From assembly GCA_000720805.1 (NCBI GenBank), contig JODI01000029.1:1-64000 (forward strand): DNA of 64,000 nt, given 5' to 3'. The position numbers and the translations under genes are program-made. The notes below the pieces were generated by a model that was not told the DNA's origin, made no database searches, and saw only the letters and a program-made list of their open reading frames with translations. The DNA comes from Streptomyces violaceoruber (GTDB lineage Bacteria; Actinomycetota; Actinomycetes; Streptomycetales; Streptomycetaceae). Numbering within the stretch: position 1 is the stretch's first letter; the number at the start of each line of letters is the position of its first letter. Below, in pieces: positions 26,013 to 35,689 of the stretch.

Positions 26013-26164
26013 AACAACGGGAGAAAACGACCTCTCACCGCCGCCCTGAAGGAGCCCATTCACCAGGGGTCGCGATCACCCTGACAACACGCCGCCTTGC
26101 TCGCCAGAACAACAGCCTGACCATCACTCCACCCCCACAGACAAAAACTGCCTGACCAGCCCGG

Positions 26165-26626
26165 TCACAACAGGCGGCCCACCAGGTCCCCGCCGGGATC
26201 GTCGGCCAGCACGATCGCGGCCTTCACGCACTTGCCCACCGGCTCGCGCCGGACCTCGAAGCTGCGGCACACCGCCATGGCGATCTCCAGACCGTGCTGT
26301 CCCACCCGCCCCGGATCCGTCGGGCAGGCCGCCGGCAACGTCGGATCGGTGTCCCACACGCTGATCTCCACGGCACCGTCGGCTATCTCCAGGTCCAGCA
26401 GGCACGGTCCGGGCGCGAATTTATAGGCATTGGTCACCAACTCACTCACCACCAGCTCGGCCAGGCCCATCGCACGCTTCGACACCGGGAGACCGTGAAC
26501 GGCCTGAACAGCGGTCATGAAACGGCGGGCAGCATGCCGGGCCTCAGCGATCGGCTCACTCCCCTCGAAAGCAACAGTCGCCAGGATCGGGCGTCCGGCC
26601 AGCAGCTGATACTCGTTTTCGCGCAT
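26165..26626 (-). CDS. ATP-binding anti-sigma regulator (RsbW-like HATPase)
   Basis: 153-aa protein made of one GHKL ATPase domain, like the many small serine-protein kinases of Streptomyces that bind sigma factors or their antagonists. The N-box reads 'LAELVVSELVTNAYKFAPGP', the G1 box 'EISVWDTDP' and the G2-like 'GRVGQHGLEIAMAVC'. It has no transmembrane segment. No antagonist or sigma gene is adjacent, so its partner is unknown. Start at 26626 gives a normal family length. Confidence 0.88.
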   Translation of the reverse strand: MRENEYQLLAGRPILATVAFEGSEPIAEARHAARRFMTAVQAVHGLPVSKRAMGLAELVVSELVTNAYKFAPGPCLLDLEIADGAVEISVWDTDPTLPAACPTDPGRVGQHGLEIAMAVCRSFEVRREPVGKCVKAAIVLADDPGGDLVGRLL

Positions 26627-26874
26627 GGCTCAGCCACACCGCCACCCTTGTCCTGAGTTCTACGGTCAGATCGCGGATACCCCTGAATCGCTGCCGCACA
26701 CCAGGCGTGCTCTCATGGCCGCAGAACGCGGTGACCTGAGCGGTCGGCGATCGGCCCGCCGCGTCCGGCCCCATGGCGGGGTCACCCACGCAGCGAGAGA
26801 GTTCGCCTCACCTGCCCGTGGTTCAGGCTCTGCGTGGAACTCGCCACCGGAGGCACGACCTGTGAGGGAGGAGA

Positions 26875-26918
26875 ATCACGCCAGGGCCCACGACCAGCCG
26901 AAATCAAGATGGCGGAGG
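26875..26918. repeat. Copy 1 of a 44-bp dispersed repeat
   Basis: Begins ATCACGCCAGGGCCC and ends AAGATGGCGGAGG; 43 of 44 bases match 32922-32965. The second copy lies just behind a DDE transposase fragment, so this one is probably a solitary insertion-element end. Confidence 0.85.
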
Positions 26919-26990
26919 TTCCGTGAAGCGAGTCTGCGATCGTAGGCGTTGTGTGCAGCGTAGGGACGGTTCGTCCAACGTCTCGGGTCG

Positions 26991-27815
26991 TCACGGACGG
27001 AAGCCGTCGGCGTTGTCCCGCGCCCATTGCGCGAAGGTCTGGGCCGGACTGCCGGTCAGCTTCTCGATGATGAGCCCTGACGTGTCCGGGACCTTGTCGA
27101 CGCCCGCCTGCCACGCGCCCATGTGCGTCACGACCCTGGTCGCGGGCACCCTCTTGGCCAGCTCGGCCCGCGCTTCCTCCGGTGTCACCTCTTCGACCGG
27201 GATCTTCCTGCCGATGGCGGCGCCGATGTGATCGACTTGCTCGCGCAGGCTGAGCGCATGCGGCCCGTACAGGGTGTACGCCTGCCGCGAGTGTCCCGGC
27301 TCGGTCAGCGCGGTCACCGCGACCGCGGCCATGTCCCGCTCGCTGATGGGAGCCGTCAGCGAGTCCGGGTACGGCAACAGCACGGGCTTCCCGGCCTTGA
27401 TCGTCTCCCCCCACCACCGCAGGGCGTTGCTCGAGAACATCCCGGGCCGCAGGAACGTCCAGGACAACCCGGACTCCATGAGGGCCGACTCCACGACCTT
27501 GTGGTCCCGTCCGACCGGCTGGTGGTCGGCGCCAGGCAGGACGACGCCCGCGGACGAGAGCAACACGACATGCCGCACTCCGGCCGAACGCGCGGCCTCG
27601 ACGAACGCGTAGATGCCTGCCGACTTGCTGTACAGAAAGACCTGCTCCGCGCCCTCCAGTGCGGCGGGCAGCGATTCCGGCGCTTCCAGATCCGCCGGCA
27701 CGTGAGAGGCGTCCGGCGTCCGGCTCGTGCGCCGGACCGGTACGTCCAAGGCCGTGAGACGTGCGGCGACATGGCGGCCGACGTTTCCTCGAGCGCCGAA
27801 TACAACTGTGACCAT
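26991..27815 (-). CDS. NmrA-like NAD(P)-binding oxidoreductase
   Basis: 274-aa Rossmann-fold protein with 'VVFGARGNVGRHVAARL' at the N-terminus (dinucleotide-binding GxxGxxG), 'VRHVVLLSSAGVVLPG' and 'SGLSWTFLRPGMFSSNALRW', the standard signatures of NmrA/SDR atypical-5 proteins that use or sense NAD(P). Start 27815 has AGGAG about 9 bp upstream. Substrate unknown; probably cytoplasmic. The region 27816-28159 upstream holds no recognised gene. Confidence 0.9.
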   Translation of the reverse strand: MVTVVFGARGNVGRHVAARLTALDVPVRRTSRTPDASHVPADLEAPESLPAALEGAEQVFLYSKSAGIYAFVEAARSAGVRHVVLLSSAGVVLPGADHQPVGRDHKVVESALMESGLSWTFLRPGMFSSNALRWWGETIKAGKPVLLPYPDSLTAPISERDMAAVAVTALTEPGHSRQAYTLYGPHALSLREQVDHIGAAIGRKIPVEEVTPEEARAELAKRVPATRVVTHMGAWQAGVDKVPDTSGLIIEKLTGSPAQTFAQWARDNADGFRP

Positions 27816-28159
27816 CGGGTAGGGCTCCTCTGATTCTTTTGATCCTCTGTGAGCACGTCGACAAGTCGGGTGCGCGGGGGTACTGCTGGGCGGGTGACAC
27901 CGGGCTGTGTTGCCCTGAGCGCTGACGGCGCCCACGACCGCTTGACCTCTTGCCAGACATGTGGCGGATCTTGACGCAGTTCGCAAATGTGCGCGCTGTA
28001 AGTCGCTGAGCAGCGATGATGCCCGTTGGTGGCTACTGCCTGCCGCATGAAGTCGTTACGGAGCGCGCGCTGCCCTCATATCGGGGGATCCGCAGTCCAC
28101 CGTGAGTCACTTGGTTGCGCCTCGCGTGACGCGTGCCTCATCTTGCCGACGGCGTTTGA

Positions 28160-28326
28160 CGCCGGTCAGTACCGCCGCCCGTGCGGCGCGTCCGCACTCC
28201 CGAGCGGATCGCGGCGACGATCTTCTACCTCGTCCTACCCGCGGTGCCTACGTCACTGGCAAGACCATCGAGGTCGACGGCGGGAGTCAGGTCTCTCCCT
28301 GCCACGGCCGACTGCTGGATCTGTGA
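28160..28326 (+). pseudogene. SDR C-terminal fragment
   Basis: Two frames together read 'RVRTPERIAATIFYLV' and 'RGAYVTGKTIEVDGGSQ', the C-terminal signature of classical short-chain dehydrogenases. There is a frameshift near 28235 and no N-terminal Rossmann part. A relic. Confidence 0.65.
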
Positions 28327-28448
28327 CGGGCCATTGATGCAAGGGCGGAGGGAGCCCCGGCCTGTCCGGGCCGCCCGTCGCCGGTCCCCGAGCGCGCTTA
28401 CGGCGTGTGAAGAACTCGCCGTCACATGGGCTGCGGCGCTGATGCCTC

Positions 28449-29360
28449 TCAGACGGGGAACGTGACCCCGGTCAGTTCCTCCGAGACGGTCCACAGGCGG
28501 CGCTGGGCGGCCGGGTCGTGGGATTGCTCGCTGGATTCGACAGGCTTCGGGTAGCCCTTGTACTGCTGGAATCCGCCAGGGCCGTAGTACTGGCCGCCGA
28601 TCACGTCGGGGTCGGTCGCGGCGCGCAGCGTGGGCAGGGCACCCATCGCAGGCTTCTGTGTCATGACCGGTGCGAGGAGGCTGTTGATCGCGCGCAGGGG
28701 CGCGGGCGAGTTGCGCGTCAGCTCGGTGTCGGCGAAGCCCGGGTGGGCGGCGGCCGCGATGGTGGTGCCCGAGGTGGTCAGGCGGCGCTGCAACTCGTAG
28801 GTGAACATCAGGTTCGCCAGTTTGGACCGGCTGTAGGCGGCCGTGCGGCTGTACGAGCGTTCCCACTGCAGGTCGTCGAAGTCGATGCTGGTCCCGCGGT
28901 GGGTGAGGCTGCTGACCGTCACCACGCGGGAGCCTGGTACCGGCAGCATGTGCTCGATCAGCAGCCCGGTGAGCGCGAAGTGACCGAGGTGGTTGATGCC
29001 GAACTGCAGCTCGAACCCGTCGCGGGTGAGCTGCTTGGGCGGGTACATCACCCCGGCGTTGTTGATCAGCAGGTCGATTCTCTGGTGCTTGACCCGCAGG
29101 GCGTCCGCGGCGGCGCGGATGGACTCCAGGGAAGCCAGGTCGAGGCGCTGGACCATGACGTCCGCGCCCGGGGCTGTGTCGGCGATCCGGGTGGCGGCCT
29201 GCTTGCCCCTTTCCACGTCCCGCACCGCCAGTACCACGGATGCGCCGCGTGCCGCGAGGACGCGGGCGGTCTCAAATCCGAGGCCGGTGTTCGCGCCGGT
29301 GACCACGGCGAGTCGGCCGTCCTGCGCCGACACGTCGCCGCTCGTCCACTTTTCGTTCAT
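28449..29360 (-). CDS. Short-chain dehydrogenase (retinol dehydrogenase-like)
   Basis: 303-aa classical SDR with the cofactor motif 'VVTGANTGLGFETARVLAAR', 'LLINNAGVMYPP', catalytic 'VTVSSLTHRG' Ser and 'YSRSKLANLMFTYEL' (YxxxK), and the C-terminal extension typical of the WWOX/retinol-dehydrogenase-like branch. Start 29360 follows GGAGGGG. It lies 150 bp downstream of an AraC regulator on the same strand, a common arrangement in which the AraC protein controls an oxidoreductase gene. Substrate unknown. Confidence 0.92.
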   Translation of the reverse strand: MNEKWTSGDVSAQDGRLAVVTGANTGLGFETARVLAARGASVVLAVRDVERGKQAATRIADTAPGADVMVQRLDLASLESIRAAADALRVKHQRIDLLINNAGVMYPPKQLTRDGFELQFGINHLGHFALTGLLIEHMLPVPGSRVVTVSSLTHRGTSIDFDDLQWERSYSRTAAYSRSKLANLMFTYELQRRLTTSGTTIAAAAHPGFADTELTRNSPAPLRAINSLLAPVMTQKPAMGALPTLRAATDPDVIGGQYYGPGGFQQYKGYPKPVESSEQSHDPAAQRRLWTVSEELTGVTFPV

Positions 29361-29510
29361 GACCCCTCCGGTGCCAGACCTGCGGCCTGGTGTTGCAGGC
29401 GTTCCCCTACTCCGAGGAGAACCGGTGAGATCCATTGCATCGCTCAAGCAGTGGGCAGGCTAGAACTATCCTCGCTGCTTCTTGCACAATCCTCCTCCGC
29501 GGCCCCCTGT

Positions 29511-30416
29511 TCAGGGCAGGAGCCCCTCCGGGACTCGTACGGTGTTCCGCAGACCGGCCGCGTCCCGGCTCGGAGGGACGCCGAACTGGCGGCGGTACTC
29601 CCTGCTGAACTGCGAGGGGTTGTCGTAGCCGACGCGCTGGGCGACCCCGGTGACGTCGCGGGGGTGGGTGGCGAGCAGCAGCCGGGCCTGCTGCAGACGG
29701 ATCTGCTTCTGGAACTGGATGGGGCTCATCGCGGTCACTGCCTGGAAGTTGCGGTAGAAGGCGGACACGCCCATGCCGGACATGCGTGCCACATCCTCGA
29801 CGCGGAAAGGCTGCGCGTAGTGCTCGCGGATCCAGCGCACGGCCCGGGAGATGTGGCTGAGGCTGCTGTCGGCCAGGCCGAGCTGGCGCACCGTAGCACC
29901 CTGCTCGCCGGTGATCAGCCGCCACAGGATCTCGCGTTTGACCAGCGGCGCAAGCGCGCGTCGGTCGCCTGGTTCGTCAAGCAGGCGCAGCAGTCTGACC
30001 ACCGCATCGAGGAGCGCGGCGGGAGCGTCGCTGACGGCGATTGCCGATGGCACGCCTACGCCGGTGTGCGGGATATCCCCAGGGCCGGCCTCCAGCAGCA
30101 GTTCGGCGACGGCGGACGCCTCCAGCGTGAGAAGGAAGCCGAGGGCGGGCTGGTCGGGCTCGGCCTGCAGGAGCTGCCCCGTGACGGGCAGATCGACAGA
30201 CGCGATCAGATACCGCCCGGGGCCGTACTCGTAGACCCGGTCGCCCAGCGCGAGGCGTTTGGCGCCCTGGGCGATGAGCCCGAGCACCGTGCCGGACATG
30301 AAAGGCGCCGGAGGATCCGGCCGGTCGACTTTCGAGAGGAAGACGCCGTCGATGGCCGTGGTCCAGTCAGAGCGGGCGTGCCGGGCTACCAAGGCGCGGA
30401 ACTCTTCGAGGCACAT
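29511..30416 (-). CDS. AraC-family transcriptional regulator
   Basis: 301-aa regulator with an AraC_N-type sensor domain (about 1-165) and a C-terminal pair of helix-turn-helix motifs: 'RVEDVARMSGMGVSAFYRNF' and 'DVTGVAQRVGYDNPSQFSRE'. Start 30416 (MCLEEFRALVARHARSD) matches the usual family N-terminus; an in-frame ATG at 30473 would add 19 atypical residues. The middle part of a closely related gene survives as a fragment at 62080-62225. It probably controls the SDR gene downstream. Confidence 0.9.
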   Translation of the reverse strand: MCLEEFRALVARHARSDWTTAIDGVFLSKVDRPDPPAPFMSGTVLGLIAQGAKRLALGDRVYEYGPGRYLIASVDLPVTGQLLQAEPDQPALGFLLTLEASAVAELLLEAGPGDIPHTGVGVPSAIAVSDAPAALLDAVVRLLRLLDEPGDRRALAPLVKREILWRLITGEQGATVRQLGLADSSLSHISRAVRWIREHYAQPFRVEDVARMSGMGVSAFYRNFQAVTAMSPIQFQKQIRLQQARLLLATHPRDVTGVAQRVGYDNPSQFSREYRRQFGVPPSRDAAGLRNTVRVPEGLLP

Positions 30417-30473
30417 GCGCCCATTGCAGCACGGTTCCGCACCATGGCTCCGATATTCGCGAGCATCGTGCAA

Positions 30474-30751
30474 GTACAGCCTGCAGCCCGTTCAGTAGAC
30501 CGGGCTGTTGTCTGCTCGCCCTGTCGTGGGCCGCTGGCCAGTCGCCTCATGCCGCCGATGGCGCTCAGCTCTCGTCGAGCCTTCAAGGTCAAAGTCGCTT
30601 GAAGTACTGCTGCATCACGCCCGGCAAGCGGGCGCAATCTTGCGGCCACTTCTCCTTGATCCACGCCTCGACGTCGTCTTTGCGCCACACCCTGCCTTGG
30701 ATTAATAGGTCATCTCGGTTGGGGCCATCCTTGCCAGTGAGTGCCGGCGCC
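30474..30751. other. Gap holding a short unassigned minus-strand frame
   Basis: A minus-strand frame ending at 30589 reads 'RVWRKDDVEAWIKEKWPQDC' and ends YFKRL. The composition looks protein-like, but no start codon is visible and it overlaps the tail of the SMI1 gene, so it may be a displaced C-terminus. Confidence 0.3.
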
Positions 30752-31351
30752 TCACATGCCGCGGTCTGGGCCGTACCGAGGCTCGGGGCGTTCGTCGGCA
30801 GACATCGGGAGGTGCTGCAGTTTCACAGGGCCTGGATAGAAAGCTGAGCTGTTGGGGCCAGTCATGTCTTCGCCAATCAGGTAGCGATAGAGCCATTCGG
30901 TGAAGCTCATGCGGTGCTCTGCCCAGGTTTCGTCATAGTTGACCACGAGCCTGGTGGCATCGGCGGCTGCGTCAAGGAAGATCGTCTCTCCTCGGTCGGT
31001 GCTCGCGATCGGCCACAGGCCGTTGCGGGTGCCGAAGCTCAACTCCTCGAGTCCGAAGAGCTGGCGGGGGTCCTCGTCCGCGTCGATGTCGAGCTCGTCC
31101 CAGGGCACTTCTGACCACGCCTGGATGGTGCCCCGGATCCACTGGACCAGGTTCCAGCGCTCGGTCGCGGGGTGGGACAAGTACAGGTGGCCGTTGAGCT
31201 GGATCGGGGCGTAGGCGTCGATGATCACCCGGTAGTCAGGCGGCAGCCGTATGCCGAGATCGGCGTGGAGGCGCTCCCATGCCGACGGCTCTGCATAGCG
31301 GTTCTGGGGCGGTCCGAGCATCGCCATGGTGGCAGCCAGATAGTCGGTCAT
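30752..31351 (-). CDS. SMI1/KNR4 family protein
   Basis: 199-aa soluble protein with the SMI1/KNR4 signature: 'WERLHADLGIRLPPDYRVII' near residues 25-44, 'NLVQWIRG', 'LWPIASTDRGETIFLD' and a C-terminal 'EHRMSFTEWLYRYLIG'. The ATG has GAGG upstream. In bacteria this superfamily often acts as immunity protein in polymorphic toxin systems; no toxin gene is recognisable beside it, so it may be an orphan. Neighbouring sequence is insertion-element debris. Confidence 0.88.
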   Translation of the reverse strand: MTDYLAATMAMLGPPQNRYAEPSAWERLHADLGIRLPPDYRVIIDAYAPIQLNGHLYLSHPATERWNLVQWIRGTIQAWSEVPWDELDIDADEDPRQLFGLEELSFGTRNGLWPIASTDRGETIFLDAAADATRLVVNYDETWAEHRMSFTEWLYRYLIGEDMTGPNSSAFYPGPVKLQHLPMSADERPEPRYGPDRGM

Positions 31352-31450
31352 GGGATACCTCGTTGGTATGGATTGACGCTGAGCAACAGGCCAGCCGCAG
31401 GGCGGGGTCCGAATGCGTTACGGATCATGCCAGTTTGCCGTCCTCGCCGG

Positions 31451-32247
31451 TCAGGCCACCATCCTGCGGTAGCAGATCAGGGCGGCGGCGATCCCGGCGA
31501 AGGCCAGGAAGTGGTCAGCCTTGCGTTCGTAGCGACGGTGAAGGCGACGGCACCCGGCCAGCCACGCCACCGTCCGCTCCACGGTCCAACGGTGGCGGCC
31601 CAGCCGCTGGGAGGACTCGATGCCCTTGCGAGCGATGCGCGCGACGATGCGTCGGGTGCGGAGCCATCGGCGCAGATGGTCGTAGTCGTAGCCCTTGTCG
31701 GCCTGGAGCTTGGCGGGCCGCCGACGGCGCGGTCCGCGGCGGGAGCGGATCGGCGGGATACCCCGCACCAAGGGTTCCAGGCCCTGGCTGTCATGCGTGT
31801 TCGCTGCGGAGATACCGATGGAGAGGGTCAGACCGGTCCGCTCGGTGATCAAGTGGATCTTTGAGCCCTTCTTTCCGCGATCTACGGGATTCGGGCCCGT
31901 CAGGTCCCCCCTTTCATCGCCCGCATGTTCACCGAGTCGATCGCGCACCGCGACCAGTCCAACTCGCCGCGGGCGCCGAGTTCGTCCAGCACCAGGCGGT
32001 GGAGCTTGCCCCACACCCGGGCCCGGCTCCACTCGGTGAATCGTCAGTGCGCGGTGGGTCCGGGCGGGCCGAAATCCGTCGGTAGCTGGCGCCATGTACA
32101 GGCCGTAGTGGCCACGAAGATGATGGCCGCCAGCACCTCCCGGTGCCCGTACCTGCGCCGGTCTCCGCCCTGCGGCCGAATCGGAGCGGCTGGTACCACC
32201 CGCTGGAACAACTTCCACAACCCGTCCGGCACCAGACGCTCCACCAT
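31451..32247 (-). pseudogene. IS5-family transposase with stop and frameshift
   Basis: Starts 'MVERLVPDGLWKLFQRVVPA' and 'HREVLAAIIFVATTACTWRQ', then a TGA at 32044 interrupts where related copies continue 'RRFTEW'. The same frame resumes 'SRARVWGKLHRLVLDEL', 'CAIDSVNMRAMKGG', and a shift near 31905 leads into 'TGPNPVDRGKKGSKIHLITE', 'ADKGYDYDHLRRWLRTR', 'RHRWTVERTVAWLAGCRRLH' and the end 'LICYRRMVA'. One stop and one shift leave the transposase inactive unless programmed frameshifting operates. A second, shorter copy in the opposite orientation lies at 39417-39745. Confidence 0.85.
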
Positions 32248-32579
32248 CGCTATCACGGCCGTCAGCCTAGTGATCGAGCCAGTTGAGACGATCCCTAAGT
32301 CGTCGTACGACGGGGGAAGTCGGGGCGGGAAGTGAGCTGGTAGACGCGCTGCAGGCTGATTCCGCCGAGGCGCTGGCGGATCTCGGCAGCGCCCATCCGA
32401 CGGCTTGTCATGGAGCACTGGTACATGAGACTAGAGATCTGGTGAAGGAGAGCGACGCGGACGTCAGCGGAGCCGTTACGCCGCCTTCGTGATCATGGCT
32501 GGCCTCTGGCGGAAGCGGGAGGGGCTGGCACCACCGGGTGCCCGATGGTCGGCGAACCAGGCACACCCCACGGCCTACG

Positions 32580-32870
32580 GCTGTGGGCAACGTCACCGAC
32601 CTGGGCTTCCTCGGCGTGGACAAGCCCGATGATCCCGACGACCTGGTCATCGTCACCGGCTTCAAGGCCACCCGCTACCGCAAGCTGACCGCCGGGCAGA
32701 AGGAGGCCAACCGCGCCCTGGCCGCCGGACGCGCCCCCGTCGAACACGGCTTCGCCCACCTCAAGAACTGGCGGAACCTCACCAAACTCCGCACCGACCC
32801 CGCCCGCGCGACCGCACTCCTCCGCGCCCTGCTCGCCTCACGAACCTCGAAGTCGCCCGCCAGCCAGATG
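32580..32870 (+). pseudogene. DDE transposase (Tnp_4 type) C-terminal fragment
   Basis: Reads 'GNVTDLGFLGVDKPDDPDDL', 'VIVTGFKATRYRKLTAGQKE', 'APVEHGFAHLKNWRNLTKLR' and 'ARATALLRALL', the C-terminal third of HARBI1-like DDE_Tnp_4 transposases found widely in Streptomyces. The N-terminal part is absent; the stretch 32248-32579 has no gene. A 44-bp repeat 50 bp downstream may be its terminal sequence. Confidence 0.8.
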
Positions 32871-32921
32871 ATCTACATGCTGGACACTGCCCCACCACCA
32901 GCCCGAGCAGCCCCACCCACC

Positions 32922-32965
32922 ATCACGCCAGGGCCCGCGACCAGCCGAAATCAAGATGGCGGAGG
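32922..32965. repeat. Copy 2 of a 44-bp dispersed repeat
   Basis: Matches 26875-26918 in 43 of 44 bases and in the same orientation. It lies directly behind the DDE transposase fragment, consistent with an element end. Confidence 0.85.
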
Positions 32966-33095
32966 CTCAGTGACCGACAGCCAGATCACCGCTGAGCCTT
33001 TCTCTGCGCCTCCTATTGCCGGCCGCATGAGCAGCGGCGGACTGGCCGACCATGGCGCTCCACATGGCCAACTGTCGCGTTTGCTGGCCCCCTGA

Positions 33096-33672
33096 AGGGC
33101 TCAGTCACACTGAGCAGTGTGCAACGTGAAGTCGCAGGTCACGGGTCTGGCGTGAGTGGAGACCCTGGACACGGCCTCCAACAAGGAAATCGTCAGCCGC
33201 ATCGAGCGAGCAGTAACCGTGCGCGAGTGGATGGAACGGATGGGCGTCGAAGCAGGTTCGTGACGCCCTTGGCAGCGGTGCAGCCTGCTGGACAGTCTGA
33301 GGAAATGACACCGCCCTGAGACGGCCGCCGGCCGACAGGTCGTGAGACTGACGAGGGACGTCCAGGCCACAGCGTCGGGACATGACACCAAGGGCGCGAC
33401 CCTACAGATCTGTAGGGTCTCGAGTTTCGCGTCGGAATCCCACGCCTGGTGCGGACGGAAGTCGGCGGATCCGACCTGGCGCTGCGACGTGCAGCCGCGC
33501 CGGGAACAGCGGGTCCGGTCGGCACTGTTGCATCGACGAGGGACCGGCGCTGCACGGACGGGGAACTCGGACACCACAAGGTCGTCTACCCTGCCAGGAT
33601 CCGGACCCCCGGGATCGCGGTACACCCGCCGCGCACTCGGACCAAGACGTATTTCTGCAGGAGGACTGCTTG
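33096..33672. other. 577-bp stretch without a gene
   Basis: No protein-like frame was recognised on either strand. It contains a 22-bp perfect palindrome at 33398-33419 and the leader of the PIG-L deacetylase gene. Confidence 0.5.
33398..33419. promoter_or_regulatory. 22-bp perfect palindrome, possible operator
   Basis: Arms GACCCTACAGA and TCTGTAGGGTC with no loop. The core CTACA-GATC-TGTAG resembles operator palindromes of winged-helix repressors. It is 254 bp before the PIG-L gene; the cognate regulator is unknown. Confidence 0.55.
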
Positions 33673-34506
33673 ATGACTGGCCGGCCCTTGACGCTCATGG
33701 CGGTGCACGCCCACCCCGACGACGAGGCCACCGGAACCGGAGGGGTCCTCGCGCAGTACGCGGCCGAAGGCATCCGCACGGTTCTCGTGACGTGTACCGA
33801 CGGCGGTTGCGGTGACGGACCGGGGGGTGTCAAGCCGGGCGATCCCGGGCACGATCCGGCGGCCGTCGCATTGATGCGCCGTCAAGAACTCAAGGCGAGC
33901 TGTGACGTCCTGAACGTCAGCGATCTGGAGATGCTGGACTATGCCGACTCCGGGATGGTGGGCTGGCCGAGCAACGACGCCCCCGGATCCTTCTGGCAGA
34001 CCCCCGTGGAGGAAGGCGCGGCCCGACTCGCGGAACTCATGCGGCACTACCGACCTGATGTGGTCGTCACCTACGACGAGAACGGCTTCTACGGCCACCC
34101 CGACCACATCCAGGCCCACCGCATCACGATGGCGGCGCTGGAGATGACCGCGCTGACACCGAAGGTGTACTGGACCACGATGCCCCGCTCGATGATGCAG
34201 CGGTTCGGCGAGATCATGCGCGAGTTTCATCCGGACATGCCGGAGCCGGATCCTGCCGAGGCCGCCGCGATGGCCGAGATCGGCCTTCCCGACGATGAGA
34301 TCACCACGTGGGTGGACACCACCGCGTTCAGCGGCCAGAAGTTCGACGCGCTGGCCGCGCACGCCAGTCAGGGCGAGAACATCTTCTTCCTCAGGATGGG
34401 CAAGGAGAGGTTCGGAGAGTTGATGGGCCTGGAGACCTTCGTACGTGTCCAGGACTCCACCGGCGCGGCCGTACCCGAGAACGATCTCTTCGCCGGACTG
34501 CGCTGA
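33673..34506 (+). CDS. PIG-L family deacetylase
   Basis: 277-aa zinc-dependent N-acetylglucosaminide deacetylase related to the mycothiol enzymes MshB/Mca. The metal motif 'VHAHPDDEATGTGGVLA' lies at residues 9-25, and the third ligand motif 'GFYGHPDHIQAHR' near residues 137-149. AGGAGG precedes ATG 33673. The actual substrate could be a mycothiol-related sugar, an antibiotic precursor or a glycolipid; no pathway neighbours help. It is followed by a GlxA-type fragment rather than an operon partner. Confidence 0.92.
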   Translation: MTGRPLTLMAVHAHPDDEATGTGGVLAQYAAEGIRTVLVTCTDGGCGDGPGGVKPGDPGHDPAAVALMRRQELKASCDVLNVSDLEMLDYADSGMVGWPSNDAPGSFWQTPVEEGAARLAELMRHYRPDVVVTYDENGFYGHPDHIQAHRITMAALEMTALTPKVYWTTMPRSMMQRFGEIMREFHPDMPEPDPAEAAAMAEIGLPDDEITTWVDTTAFSGQKFDALAAHASQGENIFFLRMGKERFGELMGLETFVRVQDSTGAAVPENDLFAGLR

Positions 34507-34524
34507 TGCCGGGCCAGCCGCGTC

Positions 34525-34620
34525 GAACCCGACGCGATCTACATCCGTGACGGCTCCACCTGCACCTCGGCGGGCGTGACCGCCGGCATCGACCTGGCAC
34601 TGGCACTGGTCACCTCGACA
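34525..34620 (+). pseudogene. GlxA-family (DJ-1/PfpI plus AraC) regulator fragment
   Basis: About 30 codons read 'VEPDAIYIRDGSTCTSAGVT' and 'AGIDLALALV', the conserved end of the DJ-1/PfpI-like domain in GlxA/FtrA regulators. Neither the beginning of that domain nor the AraC helix-turn-helix is present. The following 240 bp contain no gene. Confidence 0.6.
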
Positions 34621-34832
34621 GCGTGTTCGGCACCCGAGGCTTTGTCGAACGTCGGCGTGCTCGAGCGCAGTGGACCACTGATCCGGGCCCATCTCCCAGC
34701 GCCGCACCAACTCCGGTCCCGTAGTGAGGTGTTGCAATACGGTCTGTCCGGCCGCGAGGCCGCCCACCGGAACGCCGGTGCACGGCGGCGGAGGACGAGC
34801 CAGCGGACGTTGCGTCGCCGGTGGTGGCGGAG

Positions 34833-34858
34833 ACGGGCACCGGGGACCCGGTGCCCGT
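34833..34858 (-). terminator. Hairpin terminator after the haloperoxidase-type hydrolase gene
   Basis: ACGGGCACCGGG (34833-34844) and its exact complement (34847-34858) with a two-base gap, three bases beyond the stop codon of the minus-strand hydrolase gene. A strong GC stem without an evident U-tract, as is common in Streptomyces. Confidence 0.75.
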
Positions 34859-34861
34859 GCC

Positions 34862-35689
34862 TCAGCCGCGGGCGAAGTCCAGCAGATCGGCGTTGAACCG
34901 CTCGGCGAACTCCGGGACCATCGAAAGGCCGTGCGGGGCGCCCTGATAGATCTTGTAGACGGCGTCCCCGACCAGCTTGGAGGACTTCTCGCCGGAGGCC
35001 ACGATCGGCACGATCTGGTCGTCGTCGCCGTGCACGATCAGCGTCGGCACGTCGATCTTCTTCAGGTCCTCGGTGAGGTCCGTCTCGGAGAACGCCTTGA
35101 CGCAGTCGTGGGCACCCTTGAGGCCCACGGACATCGACCAGAGCCAGAACTGGTCACGGGTGCCCTGGGTGACGTTCGACCCGTCGCGGTTGGCCCCGAA
35201 GAAGGGAGCGCTGAGGTCCGCGTAGAACTGCGAGCGGTCCTTCAGGACCCCTTCGCGGATATCGTCGAAGACGTCGATGGGCTGGCCCTCGGGGTTCGCG
35301 TCCGTCTTGAGCATCAGCGGGGGAATCGCCCCGAGCAGGACGGCCTTGGCGACCCGGCCGGTACCGTGCCGGCCGATGTAGCGAGTCACCTCGCCGCCGC
35401 CCGTCGAGTGGCCCACCAGGATGACGTCCCGGAGGTCGAGGGTCTCGATGACGGCGGCCAGGTCGTCGGCGTACGTGTCCAGGTCGTTCCCGTCCCAGGG
35501 CTGGCCGGAGCGCCCGCCGCCGCGCCGGTCGTGGGCGATCGCCCGGAAGCCGTTGTCCGCCATCAGCTTCAGCTGCGGGTCCCAGGCGTCGGCGACGAGC
35601 GGCCAGCCGTGGGAGAAGACGACGGGCTGCCCCGATCCCCAGTCTTTGAAGTAGATCTGCGTTCCGTCCGTGGCAGTGGCGAAGGGCAT
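34862..35689 (-). CDS. Alpha/beta hydrolase, cofactor-free haloperoxidase type
   Basis: 275-aa hydrolase of the non-haem chloroperoxidase/arylesterase family. The nucleophile elbow is 'VGHSTGGGE' (Ser95), with Asp224 in '[10 protein letters not shown]' and His253 in 'GAPHGLS' completing the triad; '[12 protein letters not shown]' supplies the oxyanion hole. No signal peptide. Start 35689 has AGGAA about 6 bp upstream. Such enzymes catalyse ester hydrolysis and peracid-dependent halide oxidation; the natural substrate is unknown. It is monocistronic with a strong hairpin directly after the stop. Confidence 0.92.
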   Translation of the reverse strand: MPFATATDGTQIYFKDWGSGQPVVFSHGWPLVADAWDPQLKLMADNGFRAIAHDRRGGGRSGQPWDGNDLDTYADDLAAVIETLDLRDVILVGHSTGGGEVTRYIGRHGTGRVAKAVLLGAIPPLMLKTDANPEGQPIDVFDDIREGVLKDRSQFYADLSAPFFGANRDGSNVTQGTRDQFWLWSMSVGLKGAHDCVKAFSETDLTEDLKKIDVPTLIVHGDDDQIVPIVASGEKSSKLVGDAVYKIYQGAPHGLSMVPEFAERFNADLLDFARG

